A stretch of DNA of 64,000 bases. Source: Rhyacophila brunnea. Its lineage: Eukaryota > Arthropoda > Insecta > Trichoptera > Rhyacophilidae. A model generated the notes under the pieces. It was given only the letters and a program-made list of their open reading frames with translations. It was not told the DNA's origin and did no database searches. Each line of letters opens with the position of its first letter. The stretch's first letter is position 1. Positions 1 through 13,198 of this stretch are shown one piece after another. The position numbers were made by a program, and so were the translations under genes. The stretch covers positions 620,001 through 684,000 of the forward strand of contig JAGYXB010001095.1 of assembly GCA_022495005.1 (NCBI GenBank). The letters run 5' to 3'.

Positions 1-1548
1 GTGGAATATAATTATTTAAACATATATATTTTATTTATATTGAGTTAATTTAACTCAAATATATTAATTTGAATAATTATTTTAAAGTGGCATATTTTCT
101 GGGTAAGTACTTTCCTGTGCATACTTTCCTCGCGGTAAGTAGGTACTCAGGTCGTTAGAAAGATTGTTATTGATATATGTGTCGCTACATTTCAAAATCA
201 GCCAAGTCCACCTTTAGGTATTTTTGACTTTTTTGTGAATTGCTGAAGAACTACTGCTTTCTAACATTTCTGCATTATCAAAATGTGAAATTTATTAATT
301 TTAAATATTCTATAAGTACTCGAAATAATATAAACTTCCACTCTTGTGACTATGTATTTGAGAAAACAAAAAGCCGTTTTTCTTCTATTCATATATTATG
401 GACTTGGCTGATTTTGAAATCTAGCGACACATATCATCTACTAATTGTATTATTTATTTGATATCACTAACATTTAATATAGATAATACCAAGGTAATCA
501 AATATCTGTATATACTGGAAAAATCAAATTGGGAATACATTAATTCTTTTGTATAACTTTAGGAACAATATTGAAAATAAGTAATGGCCACAAACTAGTG
601 CAAACGTTGAAAAAGTAACATTTTTTTTTGATATATCGATAGGAAATATAAAATTCTGTAAGTATAATAAAATATTATAATTTTTCTGAAGTCCCTTACT
701 GGGTTTTGAATTTCAACAGCCGAGGTATATGGTACCTTTATAATATTTATATACTTACATCACCCCCCGCCATTGACGCTTATCAAATTGAAGCAGGAGC
801 AATTATTTACAACGACTGCGTCAAACGCATGTGATGGATGGATGCACTTACAGATTGTGTTACTAAGAAGATTCATAATATGATACTCGTATTATAATAT
901 ATTATAATTATGTATCTAATCCGTGTATCTGAGATATAATTTTGTAAATCGTAAATTTTTAACCGACTCACCTTAACACATTACCTATCTAGTTCAGAAA
1001 GCACTATATTTTTATTGAACTGTACCTACATCATAATATCAATAAGAAAATTTCTGTGCCCGGGGTGTAAAACTACATAAGTCAAAAAACAACATTTTTC
1101 AGGACAGTGTTTTTTGTGAATATCTTTTTTCTTTCAAGAAAGCTTTGCTATTCAATTTTTTTTTCAGTTTATAGTTATTTTATATGTAATGAATTCATGA
1201 CAGTATGAAATATTTAAAATAAAGTAAATAGCTGACTTATGTGTATATACACATGAGTTTTTTTCTTGTTTGGCTGACTTATGTGATTATGGCCAATTAT
1301 TAGAACATTAAAAAAAATCATATTAATAATGAAAACATTTGATTTTTATCAAGGAATACCAGATTAATTGAATATAATTAATTATTACAAAGAGGAACCT
1401 AATCTATTATTAAGAATGAGAGAGAAAAAAGAACCAGGAGACATAAAAAACCAAATTTTACTTCAAAAATCCACCAAGATACAAATGCAACACCAAAAAA
1501 TACAAACATTATTGAAAATTAAATATAATTAATATTTATTATAGTTTC
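1..1548. other. AT-rich DNA, no feature recognised
   Basis: Long A/T runs and TAATA-type simple sequence. Only short open frames are present, and none has coding-like composition or a known motif. Confidence 0.6.
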
Positions 1549-1782
1549 ATGTTTCCACTAAATCTGGATGAATATCAGGTATGTTCCTGGAGGGCAGTTG
1601 GTGATAAAAGTCATGAGATATAGTTGGAATTAGCGGAAAAAGATATATAAGGGTATTTCTTTTCTCTTGGCTTATAGGTAAAGGAGCGTTGGTTATCTGA
1701 GGAAAAGTTAGATCAGTTGTTTCCATCCTTTCTGGAACACCTAGCCGTCTGTGTGTGCAATTTTTTTGTGTTTTTACCTTAA
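1549..1782 (+). CDS. Possible two-exon mini reading frame (speculative)
   Basis: I do not recognise this product. A 10-codon exon (1549-1578) starts with ATG and ends in CAG next to GTATGT, a good donor. A 99-bp intron (1579-1677) ends in a pyrimidine-rich tract, TTTCTTTTCTCTTGGCTTATAG, close to an ideal acceptor. The next frame (1678-1782) continues in phase for 34 codons to TAA, with a mixed charged and hydrophobic stretch (KERWLSEEKLDQLFPSFLEH). The intron length is normal for insects. The joined frame is only 44 residues. There could be further exons upstream, since TTTATTATAG just before the ATG can also act as a weak acceptor. It may equally be a chance match in AT-rich DNA or a transposon relic. 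Confidence 0.2.
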
Positions 1783-3609
1783 CTGATTATGATATTACGA
1801 TTTTACTATTTATATACTTCTATAACTATGCCCGCAATTGCGTCGTACGCGTATAAATAAAAAGGATTTCAAGTTACACATTTTTTTTATATAAATCGAT
1901 GTTTTTTTTTTAATAAATATAAAAAAATATTAAAACTACGAATTAGTCAAAAATCTCTTCATGACATTACAGAAAACTAAATTTTGTAATAATTATGACC
2001 ATAAAATATTATGTTGTAATAAGATGGGATCCTTTAACAAATTTACATTTTATAACATTTTTTAAAAATTGTAAGTTTAAACATAATTTAAATTAATTTA
2101 TTTTTAAATTTTAAATTTAATTAAAAATAATAAATATTTTTCTATACTTTACCTACTAATTTTAGATAAATATTTCATATTTCAAAATGTCATTATTTTA
2201 GCATAATAGACAAAATAAAATATATTTGACTATTAATAATAAGAAATATGAATTTATAGTAATAAATGATTACGAATAAATAAATGAATGTTTGACGTAT
2301 TTTCTTTTGGATCAATATAAAATATATTTTTTTTGTATGTCTGTATATTGATCCCATTATAACTCAAAAACTACTAAATAAAATATTGATGTAACTTGCA
2401 GAACATACAGCATATAGATGTAATATCATATCTTAAAAGGCACGGCGCTGAAAATAATTTTACTTCTCATGTGAAAGAGTGGTTAGGTTAGGTTAGGTAT
2501 TTCACGCAAACAAAATCGCGGCCGATTGCCAGTTGTCCAAAGTATGTCTAAAAATATTTTTATTTCTTGGTTTTCTAGATTGCATATTTAGAAAATGGTG
2601 TAACTATTATACGTAGGTACCTATTTTAATAATTATATGATGTGAAAAACTCGTCATTATTGTAATTTAATGTTTATTGCTAAACTAAATATTTATTGGT
2701 TAAGTTTTAATTATAAATAGATTAGTGATGTTAATTAGGTACTTATTCATAAATGTTAAAAAATAATCAAATCAACAATTATGGAAGTAATTAAATTCAA
2801 TGAAAATGTTTTTAAAACGACACTTTTTTTGCAATCGTTTTTGAGAATCTATCTTACAAAATTATTATTTGAAAATAAGAACGTTATAAGCGAATAGAAA
2901 TATAGTTTCCGCTTTCTCGCTTTTTTGCGGGAAAAAATATATCGAATTGGTTTCCCCATCCCGTGGGAAATCTTCATCGGGAATCGGTATATCATTGAAT
3001 CAACATCATGGAACTAAAAAAATACACAGCTAAGTATCGGCCACTTAGTTTATTTATTTCAATCTGTTTGTTTTATTTCTGCGAGGCGATTACACCCTCA
3101 AAGAGATATAAAATTTACCACTGGTCCGTGATTCGAATACCGGAATACATTATTTAGTTCTTATCTTTTTAACAAGGGAGAAAGATAAGCTCTCCAGAAT
3201 TCAGTAGAAATATTTTCTTACAATGTTCGCATTGCGAAGATAGTTATGTACTTATAATATGAAAAAGAATATTTCCAGAATTATTTTAATTAAATATTAG
3301 TTTTAGTGAGAAATTTTGTAATATTATAAAGATTCCATTATAAAACTTAGATTAGCGCTTTATTCCGATACTAGTTTCATGATAATTTTTAATACTTCAT
3401 ATTTTTTTGAATAAGAAATACATCAATAATATATTTTTTGTAATAGTTACAAAAAAAAATTGACGTTCATTTTCTCTAATTATTTAGGTACTAATTTGCT
3501 TTACAATAATAATGGCATTAATGACTAATGATAATAACCAAAAATAGTTATTATATTAATGGATTTAAGTTTTGAATATTTTTCACTTTTCCTGAAATTG
3601 TTCATGTCT
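1783..3609. other. AT-rich DNA with no gene seen
   Basis: Apart from a three-unit TTAGG run near 2483 and a slightly GC-richer patch near 2890-3000, nothing stands out. The only tRNA-like trace is a weak B-box-like string near 3130, which I do not accept. Confidence 0.55.
2483..2497 (+). repeat. Short interstitial telomere-type repeat, (TTAGG)3
   Basis: Three perfect TTAGG units, the canonical insect telomere motif. Unlike the other TTAGG runs in this window, no hAT MITE arms are visible beside it. Confidence 0.7.
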
Positions 3610-4077
3610 CGGTGCTCCATTGACAATCCAAAAGTCCGCGGACAATAAGTCGTCCGATTTGTCTATGCTCTGCTACTTACCAACGGGCGATCAACGATTG
3701 AGTAAAATAGTCGAATTTTGACAGTTGATAGTTAAAAATATTGTTACCTCTTCCTATAATCCCAAAATGTTGTGTCATTTACATGCAAATTTGCATAAAA
3801 TAATATAATAGTGAAAACAACACTAATTTTACATGATCTTTAAGAATTTCATGAATTATTAAAAATCTTTCATTTAATAATGAATGTTAATTAAAAAATT
3901 AATCAATAAAAATGTTTAGAACAATACTTCATGTCACATGGAATTTACGTAGACGGACAAATTCTGGCTGTTTCAAATCCAATAAACCTAGATTTAAAAT
4001 CCCGCAGATTTTGGGCGCTCTACGGGGAAAAAAGTCCAAAGACTAAATCGTCTGAATTACGTGCCAATGGAGCACGG
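3610..4077. mobile_element. MITE-like element with inverted ends (family unknown)
   Basis: The left end CGGTGCTCCATTGACA matches the reverse complement of the right end (CCGTGCTCCATTGGCA) at 14 of 16 positions. Inside these, AAAAGTCC and AGTCGTC strings on the left have inverted counterparts on the right, so the inverted repeat extends imperfectly to about 60 bp. No transposase is visible and no clear target duplication could be fixed, so the superfamily is left open. Confidence 0.55.
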
Positions 4078-5238
4078 GCATTAGGTGGAAGGGAAGGGTT
4101 ATAGCAATGCATTGGGTGAAGATAGGCCAACGCAGATGTTCTTGGAGGAGGCCAAATATTTCGCGTAATACAGCGTTATGAAAACACCAGAAGAACTACA
4201 CTTAGGACAGTAATAAATCGAATAGGTTAACATGGTTTATTATAGGTTAATTACACAATCATTTTTAGTATTTTGATGAGGTCATTAATGCTTCAGAAAT
4301 TGTACTTATGGTACTACTTCTTGAAAAATACTTGAATAATGTAGGTGTCACACGAATGTTTTCAATATTTTTTGTTGGGGATATTACCACAAACAAAAGA
4401 GAAGACCTACCCGACTTGTTATCAAATTCATTTTAATATGCTATTTAAATTACCATCTTGAGTTATACATTATATGGGTCAAGATCACAATAAATTTAGT
4501 TTTGAGGTACGTGTGCTTGTTATTAACTTTTTTTTATCTTTTTATATTATATTTTCCAATTGTTAATAATTATTTTGTAATTAAAATGTGTTTTTATTCA
4601 ATATTAAATAATATAGGTACACAAGATTAAGAATGAATATCAGATTTTTATTATTGGAAATATAGGTATGACCATTTTTTGGGACTTTTTTATAATATTT
4701 ATGTTTCTGAGGTTTGTCAACATGATAAAATTTTAAATATTAACTAGTTTGTATTTTTATTAAAATTCTACGTTTTCAAAGTATATGTATATAATATAAT
4801 ATCCAGTCTAGACTGGTAATAAAATAATAATCTTATTATAAGTGATTCTGTAGGTATTTAATGTGCATTATATTATGTGCTTTTAACCGTTAAACATTCC
4901 ATTTTTTTACAGTTCAATAGTAATATAGTAAAACTCAACTGTATAAGGAAATTTCAATTTTAGGCATTGCATATCTCTGAAATTATCAAATAGTTTTCTA
5001 ATGTATCCAATTTAAAAGGTAAACAATTCGTGAGTGCATAACATGAAGTTAACATGTTAAAAAATAAAAAAAAATGTATATTTATATGAACTTAATGTAC
5101 TTCAAAATATTTCAGCTTATCAATAAAAGAGATAAATCCAGAATATTATCATTCATAAATTAATTGAAATATCAAAAACAAAAAAACAACTGACACAGCT
5201 AACAATAAATAAAATAACTAGTTCAGCGTAATGAAATG
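4078..5238. other. AT-rich DNA, no feature recognised
   Basis: A mildly GC-richer patch at about 4080-4200 may be a transposon relic but shows no motif. The rest is simple AT-rich sequence. Confidence 0.5.
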
Positions 5239-5475
5239 TTATCTTACGTATTCAAAGTACGCTCTTGTTATCAAGTGTTTTAAAGTTACAGTACTTGCAC
5301 CCTCCAGACGGTTTTCATGATTTATTTCCGAACCACTTATCAATAGGGAGTGAACGGAGAATGGGGTGGCCATACGCCATACGTGACGGTGCAACCCCTC
5401 GTTCACCGCACCCAGCGTTCCCACGGAGATGTTTCGGAGTAAATCCCTCCATTCAAGTGCACCGAATATGCCCAT
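5239..5475 (-). other. GC-richer open patch, unknown
   Basis: An open frame of 78 codons on the minus strand in a patch clearly richer in GC than its surroundings. The opposite strand is also open over nearly the same span, which weakens the case for a real exon. No domain, signal peptide or known motif is seen. It may be an old exon or a transposon relic. Confidence 0.15.
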
Positions 5476-6056
5476 GCAAACGTTTTCATATATGAAGAAA
5501 ACGCTTTATATGTAATGCTAATCCATATATTTTCACCAGAGATATTTTAAAGTAAACCTACATAATATTATAATATGATGTGTGGATGTTACCGGGTGAT
5601 TTAAATAATATGATATAAACGATTGTAACTGAATACGTTGATGACAATCTTCTCTATGTGAAGCTAAAAATGGTTTAAAGACTAATGAATAATTATTATA
5701 CCAAAGTTTTGCATTGCAGATTCATTTGTAAGAAATTTTACTCTGCTATTATAAGTAATTACTTATTGCAGTTTTTTCAAGACAAAACCTTAGTTTTGTT
5801 AATCACTACATTGATCATTTTGAACATCATCAACGTGTACCTAAATTAAAACATTCACAACACATTGGTAATATGCAAATGTAGTTATTACTGACATATA
5901 CCGCATCATAATACGGATATTAGCAGCAAAATATACTGTAGTGTCATTATTTAAAATATTTAGACTAAAAATCACAAAAAAATAGTATGTCACACTACTT
6001 AGAAACAAACCGTGAAAAAATTGTGTGTTTTAACGATACTCAAAACTACCATATAC

Positions 6057-6234
6057 GGTACTGTTCGGTTATACGGAAAACACATTTTGAAATACCTGAT
6101 ATACTGGATTATTTGTTAGTTTGGGTTAGTTTAGGTTAGGTTGGGTTAGGTTAGGTTAAACTAACAAAAAATCCAGTTTATCGGCTATTTTCAAAATGCG
6201 TTTTCCGCTGTATTCCGTATAACCGAACAGTACC
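6057..6234. mobile_element. hAT-type MITE with TTAGG core, copy 1
   Basis: Ends GGTACTGTTCGGTTATACGG and its inverse, with arms containing AAATACCTGATATACTGGAT and its inverse. A perfect 8-bp target duplication CCATATAC flanks it (6049-6056 and 6235-6242), which points to the hAT superfamily. The 178-bp unit has no coding capacity. Its centre is a short TTAGG-type run (about 6120-6160). Confidence 0.85.
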
Positions 6235-6242
6235 CCATATAC

Positions 6243-9200
6243 TACAGATTCTCCGGTTAATAATAGCCAAGAATACTGCACAGTTTTACGCATGCCATTC
6301 ATAACCGAAATCTTGGGCTTGAGCTCTCTGAAAGGGCTTCTAAGACACTGATAGATAAACTATAAATGACGCTTATCGTAAGTTATGCTTCTACGGTATA
6401 CGATGAAAATGGTGTGTCGATGTGGTGAGCGGTAATTAAAAAGCTTATAATAATATACATTTGGGGATAATGAGGCGAAGGAGAGAGGTCGTTGTGGCTT
6501 GGATGTTGTGAAGGGAGTTTATTGATCGATATAAGAATACAATAAATACAATACTAAAGATGACAGCATGTGTGCAAACAATAATATAATGGTGAGATCG
6601 ATGTGATAAATTAATTGATTATATTAATGAACTGAGAGTCTTGATTTTAGTGGAATGATGGTTTACTTCGTCGAACAAAGGACTTGAGACAATAGTAATG
6701 CGTCTTGTGATGGACTCGATGAGTGAGTAAGGATTCATGCATTGTCCTTAAATTTATACAAATGCAGTACATATATTATAGGAAATATTGTCGCAATTAA
6801 CAAATCATAACATACCCTACTGATCTAGTTATGATTGAGGAAATGCTGATGGATATTATCGCTCTATTGTTTTGTTTTGAAAATAAAACATACATAATAA
6901 AGTGTGTCACTTAATAAATTCTGAGTGGTATAATTGCTACATACATTATAAAATTATACATAAAAAACGATGTTATTACACAAGACAGTTAACAATAATA
7001 ATAAATATAAAGTTTTCGGTAACTACTTGAAAATTACATTTCCTTTCCATTTAAACGTATAAAATGCCATTCAGTTAAAGCTGTCTTAAAGTGAACGAAG
7101 AGAAGATGATCGTACAAATAATAATAATGTTTATCTGTAAGATAGAACGTATAAGCCGAAATGAACTCAGCCCACTTAAGTAGTCATTCAGTTTTAATTA
7201 CAGTCTAATTGCGCTCATTCCGGGTTTCAAGTTTTTGTTATCATTTAACTTTAGAACACACTGTACGTTAAACGAGCTTACGGTTGTACACTTCGTTCAA
7301 ACGAAATAAGATAAATACGAATAAATATTACATACCATAAATATTATTGTAATAATTTACAAAGTTACTTTTACATTTTATATTCTTCAATGGAGCATAC
7401 GGCTGCCATACCTTGTAATAGCATAATTTGACGGTTTTTAAAATATATTTTGTTCGACACCAAGGCCAGAATGTTTTGTATAAAATCTTGTGAAAAATAA
7501 TAATAATCATTGTACCTAAGACTATATTGTATGAAGTAGAAACAATTAAACGGGGTTGTTGAAAAAAAAATATTAATCTCCCTAAGTTGCCACGCTCCTC
7601 ATAAAGGTGATGATAATATAATATCACATGTGGTATATTTATAATATGTATATTTGGTATTTTATATAATTATGTATATACAGATACATGGTATTATCTA
7701 CTAATATATAATATAAAGGACTGCACATATGTGGTATTATCGTAATATAGAAATTATTCAATGCTGGCAAACCAACAAATATGTAATTCATCTTCAAAAT
7801 TTGACAATACTAAATGACATTTTTTTTTAATTTGACGCCCGATTGGACTTCAACCTGTAACCACTGGATTTGCGCGAATGATGTTCAAGTTACGGGTGTC
7901 ACACGTAATTATGACGATGTTAACTAGTAGTTATTATATGAACTGTTTATCAAATTGCGTTAATGTTGGCTATCGATTTTTGTGTTTTAAATCATTTTAT
8001 CAAATTAGTGCCCTAATTTCAAACAATAATAACGTACCTGTACTAATAATTTAATTACTTAACTATTTATATTGGCGCGAACCCAGGTTCAAGTCGGTTG
8101 TCGTATTAAAAAAAACCTTTTATAGTGGGTACATAATATCTGAGGTCTTTTAAAATTACGAATATTCAATATAAAGAATGTTACATTCTCAAATCTAATA
8201 AAAGAAAATACTTGATTAATATCTACAATATTGATTCATTTTTTTTTGTATTATGAGGGTAATTTTGTATGCAATAATTATTATCCTAGTTTCCTGGTTT
8301 GTATGATTCCATAATATCTATTCGTTCTTTATAGTTTTTATCCGATATGTATGGATAATACAACCAATGATTCCGTGCGTATGCGAAAAAATATTTTTAA
8401 TCTTTGAGAGATTTCAAAATTAGAAGTAGGATTTAAATGTTGCATCCTGCCTTAAATATATATGACGCAATAATGTTTGTGTATATGCCTTATTTTTTTT
8501 TCATTTTAATGAAAAGAATGTAACTTTTTCCGTAAATCCAATGACCCTGGGTCCTTTGTACGGGACTTCTCTCTCATCGGACCACGGTATACACTCGTAA
8601 GGACTAGAAAGTGTGGAAGGTAAAAGAGGGAGAAGCATAGGTATTGATGATGATATGATAGGCTTTAATAAAAAAGAAAACATTGTTGTTTGTTGTGGGA
8701 AAGACTAAGCAGTAAGAATTTCCATTAAATAAATGTATGTAAAGATAAAAAAGCATGGGTTTGTATATTATACATGTATTAAGTAGACAAAATGCAAACA
8801 CTTTCTACGTTAGGTATGCTAATGCTATCCCAGGCTTCCACTCTTGCGTATTAAATATTATCTCAAATTGCTCAATTTATTTCAAAGCACTTCTCAGATT
8901 TATGTAAAGTACCGAAACTAACAAAAATACACATACTCCAGATGAAATGCTTCACGATTTTATAACGTTACACACAAACTTCGTATTTTGCTGCGGAATA
9001 ATATGGTATTTTGATTTAAGCCACAAATGCATGATTTTTCCCAAATTGAAAAATAAAAATATGGATCATAGGATTCAACCATATGAGTTGGGGAAAAAAA
9101 ATATTATAAAAAAATACACACGTGGATTATGGAAAAAATGAATAACCTAAAAAACATAAAAAAATAGTGTTATATAATAGATAAACCTTTAGAGTAAATT

Positions 9201-9409
9201 TATATTATTTACAAGTGATTAAATATAGAAGTTTTTAATTAAACCCCCTAGTAAACATAATATGGAATAATAATAATAAAAAAAACATATATTAACAGTG
9301 GCACCTATGAATAAAAACTAAAATTATTTTATAATGACTCTTTATCCACTGTTGTAGAGAAAAGCACATTTTTAAATAAAATTTCATTCACACAAAAAAT
9401 AAAGGAATG
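6243..9409. other. Long AT-rich stretch without a supported gene
   Basis: Mostly unique AT-rich DNA. Two slightly GC-richer patches occur, at about 7830-7900 and 8510-8640. The second is open for 60 codons on the minus strand and is rich in Pro, Ser and Leu, but has no recognisable motif. No transposon ends were identified. Confidence 0.5.
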
Positions 9410-9793
9410 GGACGACTGGCCTCCGAACAATTGGACGCCGCACTGTCGTAGACACGTATAGACGAGGTATTTTAATCAGTTTCTATCTACTACTTAGTAG
9501 TTTGAATTCATTTTACTCTTAACATAATGTATTCTTTATCGCGGATTGAGAATTACCATGCCTAAGGCTTTATATAAAATAAAAAACTATTTTTTCGTTG
9601 GAACTTAAACATATGCACGATTAAATCATTGTTTACGTCTGCATATTTACATTATCACCAATTATTAAATCATAATATAATCATTGAAATATAAATAATG
9701 ATATTGAATATTTTTTTAAAAGTACCTATAAGTACCTAACGTTTATTTATTTTCGAATTCCGTGGCGTCCAGTTGTCCGGTGCCAAATCGTCC
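9410..9793. mobile_element. MITE with about 30-bp terminal inverted repeats
   Basis: Left end (9410-9439) GGACGACTGGCCTCCGAAC... and the inverse of the right end (9764-9793) agree at about 24 of 30 positions, both finishing in TTGGACGCC or CTGGACGCC. The interior is AT-rich and non-coding. No convincing target duplication is visible, so the superfamily is not assigned. Confidence 0.65.
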
Positions 9794-10585
9794 TAGACCC
9801 AAAAATAATAATATGAATAATATAGTATCTTGTCAAAAAGCAACACCATGCATTCAATGGGAGGACTTATTGCGTATTTATTTTTAAATACATAAATAGG
9901 TACTATTTTTCTTATTTCGGTGCAGTCTTTTATCAAAAGTTGACGATACAATTTTCTATCTTGAAATTTTGGGATTGGTAAAAACATAATATTTATATGA
10001 AGACCATTTTTCAAGTTTTCTAAAATATGAATATGATTTTTGGCTAATGCAGTATTTCATTATATTTAATATTTATTTTTGTGAAATAGTTTTATCAATT
10101 CTTTGGCTGATAGCCATTGTACAATCTTGTACCTACCTATCAATAAGGAGATTTTCGTAATGATAGTATACTTAATGGTTTATGGTTTTAAGATTTTTTT
10201 AATTTGTGTTATGAATATACACAAAAGATGAATTATTATCCATGAACAATATGTAAATTTTACGAAAATCTAACTTACAATACATTGGCTCTGACCATTG
10301 ATGAAACAATGGCTCTGACGTACAGTTCTGATTTAGCAGGTAAACGTTAACAGTAACAACTAAACTTAATAGTGTGGAGAATGGTGTCGGATTCTTGTAG
10401 CAGTACAGGTAACTCATTTATGTGTTTGTATCGTTATTTTCAAAATGATACAAACACCGTTCCAAAGTGATTTCGTCGTGGCCGCAATGCCAGAAGTATT
10501 TGTACTTCCTCTACCTACATATACTTTTTTCAATCCCGCCAACTCAAAAAATCAACATATCTTCTTTTTTTAATAATCTCTTTCT
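9794..10585. other. AT-rich DNA, no feature recognised
   Basis: Short open frames only. A T-rich run at 10564-10586 is the reversed poly-A tail of the following SINE. Confidence 0.5.
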
Positions 10586-10805
10586 TCTTTGACCGTTTCC
10601 GATCCTAATAAGTTCTTATGGGCCTCCATAGAGTGGAGGTTTGTATTAAAAGATTTTTGTTTTTACGAGAAATGGATATTTAGGTCAATATTCTGACTCC
10701 AAACACAAATTGAAAAACAATGTGTATTTTTTCCAGACCCTGGATTCGAACCTGGGACCCAATACATTCTAAGCCGATGCGTTAACTGCTCGGCCATCGT
10801 GGGCG
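10586..10805 (-). mobile_element. SINE family A (tRNA-headed), minus strand
   Basis: Read on the minus strand, it starts with a tRNA-like head near 10805: an A-box-like TGGCCGAGCAG and a B box GGTTCGAATCC, typical of a long-variable-arm (Ser or Leu-like) tRNA. A body containing CCACTCTATGGAGGCCCAT and a tail at the T-run upstream of 10586 follow. Other copies lie at 22488, 59262, 55180 and 13675. Pol III transcription is inferred from the boxes. Confidence 0.75.
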
Positions 10806-10808
10806 TAC

Positions 10809-10925
10809 TACCAATTTAATAAACTATTCCTTTTATTCAACGAACAATTCACAAGATTTGAGAATGTAACATTATTTTTTGAACATATATAATTTCCCGT
10901 CAGGCTTGGTAATTTTTCAAAGATT
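10809..10925 (-). mobile_element. SINE family C tail fragment
   Basis: Contains the minus-strand tail string AAACTATTCCTTTTATTCAA and the GAATGTAACATT and GAACATATATAATTT blocks shared with copies at 47200, 50495 and 25690. The tRNA-like head is missing. It directly abuts the head of the SINE A copy on its left. Confidence 0.55.
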
Positions 10926-11708
10926 TTTTCTAGCAGGCATACATCTGAGATGTTTTTAAATTTATTATGTTTATTTACAACCATTTGTCTTCGAAATTAA
11001 GATAAGTAAGATATGAAAAATAATATTCTCTGTATTGGCAACACAGATTGTGAACGACCGACTGTATTGATGTTCTGATTTGGTTAGATTTTTAGTCTCA
11101 CATATTATTTTATAATAAATGTATGTAATTACTTTTAATTGTTTAAATATATCCATTTAACTTCGAAAATGGTTATTAAACTTTCCTAGCATTAAAAAAG
11201 GTATTTAAGTAGTAAATATTATTGTCAAGTTTTGTTATTTATTTTATAATTATCTACACATATTTTATGAACGTATAATAATATAATATGTAAGTAAAAA
11301 TATTGTAAAGAAAAAAGTAACAATGTAAGAATAAATAACAGTGGTCAATCTTAAATTTTCAAGTCACGATTCGAATGGAATTCTACGAACTGTCTACTAG
11401 TAGAAAAGTTGGTCACTTCGAGATTTTCTATGTTTATTTATTGCCATTCTATTCAACAAAGACATTTGAAATACGAAATGAGAATACCTAAACACGTAAT
11501 CTCTCAGACACGTTAAATATAAATATAATTATATTAATTCTCATATCAGTTTATTTACCGAATAATTATGATACTAAGAGACGGCCCACATACACACCGC
11601 ACGCAGGATTCCTTAAATTACCACAGTCTGCCGCAAGCTACATCATTTTTGTGGCGACTTGCGGTAGATGTGTGAGGCTATGGTAACACAGTTATTGACA
11701 GTTAGTTA
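10926..11708. other. AT-rich DNA with a small foldback
   Basis: At about 11582-11686 the strings GGCCCACATACACACCGCACGC and, inverted, GCCTCACACATCTACCGCAAG face each other around a short spacer, so it may be a very small MITE. No target duplication was found. The rest shows nothing recognisable. Confidence 0.35.
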
Positions 11709-11716
11709 CAATATAT

Positions 11717-12153
11717 CAGGGTTCGCGAACCTTTTTACGTACGCGTGCCAAAATTTCCTTAATATTAGAATGCTGTTAAAAAAGTTTAAAAATACAATTT
11801 AGTTCTTGAAATTCTACTTTCTAGCCGAGTGCATACTTTGTGAGATCCGAAGGATCGACATGTGCGATTATATATTTACATTAAAACTAATGCATATTCT
11901 TGAAGAGTATTTGCCTGTTATCATTCGTGCATGGATTGCATCGTTTTCGTTTGCGCATGGATTGGTAATTAATATTATTGGTAAAAATAATATTAAAAAC
12001 TGAAGAGAAAACGCATGGATTTTTTTCATATTTCCAACGTTTTTTGTAAACCTTTTTTATTTTCATATTGTACGTAATTTTTCTTCTTCTTAAAAATAAA
12101 ACATTCGCGTGCCATGCAAAATCTTATCACGTGCCATAGGTTCGCCATCACTG
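11717..12153. mobile_element. Non-autonomous hAT element (GCGAACC family), copy 1
   Basis: Begins CAGGGTTCGCGAACC and ends GGTTCGCCATCACTG. These terminal inverted repeats are extended by a TTTTTACGTACGCGTGCC-type subterminal block. A perfect 8-bp duplication CAATATAT flanks it (11709-11716 and 12154-12161), diagnostic of hAT. At 437 bp it has no transposase. A second copy lies at 26121. Confidence 0.85.
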
Positions 12154-12161
12154 CAATATAT

Positions 12162-13015
12162 TGCTATAAAGAGTTACTTATTCAAAGTTAATTACTATTT
12201 TCCCTCCAAGAAATAGTATATTATGAACATTCACAGTAGAGGATAAACACCTAGAGGGATTTCACCCAGATTGCTGATTACAATGTTACACACCTATGAT
12301 CCACTGAAGCACTCAGAATTGAACGCGCTAACCTCTGGTCCTGGTCTGGTCTGTGGGTACCGGTTGGTATATGGTAAAAGTAGAAACTTCTCCCTGATTT
12401 AAATATAATCTATAATAATATGTAACAACTATGTAGGTAGATAGGTAGATACTTATTATAATTCTGTAAATAAACTGTTTTCATTTGTTCGGTTATAATT
12501 TAAAAAAACCTACAAAACCAATATTGTTGAAACTTATACGTCATTTCATAGATTCTATTATTGGTTTAAACTAAGTGTCTTTTGTCAATATCTAAATAAT
12601 AAACTTTGTAAAAAAAGCTCACAAGTATAAAAATGAGCTAAGTAAATTCTGTATCAACATATTTCGATAATACTGCACGAGTAGGAAAATGGTCAAAATA
12701 GTAGCGTTGGGGTAGTGAGATGCAAGTAGAGGGGCGCATCTACGTCCAAGCATTGTATATTGGTATATAATTCAAATCGAATCAGTCTTCATACATTGTT
12801 TTGATTCTGTATAGTTGTCCGTGATACACGCAGATGAAGTCGTGGGCTATCGCTAGTAATACATTATATAACGTTATGAAATGTTTTGTATATTAAAATA
12901 TTTTTATACGTTCGAATTATTTGTATTTTTTTTTAATATATAACGTTTTCATTACGGTCAATGACATTAATATGGACGAAGCATCTGGAAAAAAAAATGA
13001 CACTCACTTTTATGT
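12162..13015. other. AT-rich DNA, no gene seen
   Basis: Short GC-richer strings near 12300-12360 and 12690-12750 do not match any repeat in this window. No motif is recognised. Confidence 0.5.
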
Positions 13016-13198
13016 CGGGTCTGCCGAATGGCATAATCTGTTCTAACGCCATTACAATAAAGGTGATATTGCTAGAAATTCCCAATGCTTTTTGGCGGGT
13101 TTGCCGAATGGTTCGGTTCGAACGAAATGAACATTGACACTAGATACACTGTTCTAACGCCATTACAATAAAGATGATATTGCTATAAATTCCCGATG
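13016..13198 (+). repeat. Imperfect two-copy tandem duplication
   Basis: The block from CTGTTCTAACGCCATTACAA to AAATTCCCAATGC appears at about 13038 and again at 13149 (period 111 bp). Each copy is preceded by a TGCCGAATGG string. The second copy carries an extra insert of about 30 bp (TTCGGTTCGAACGAAATGAA). Confidence 0.7.
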
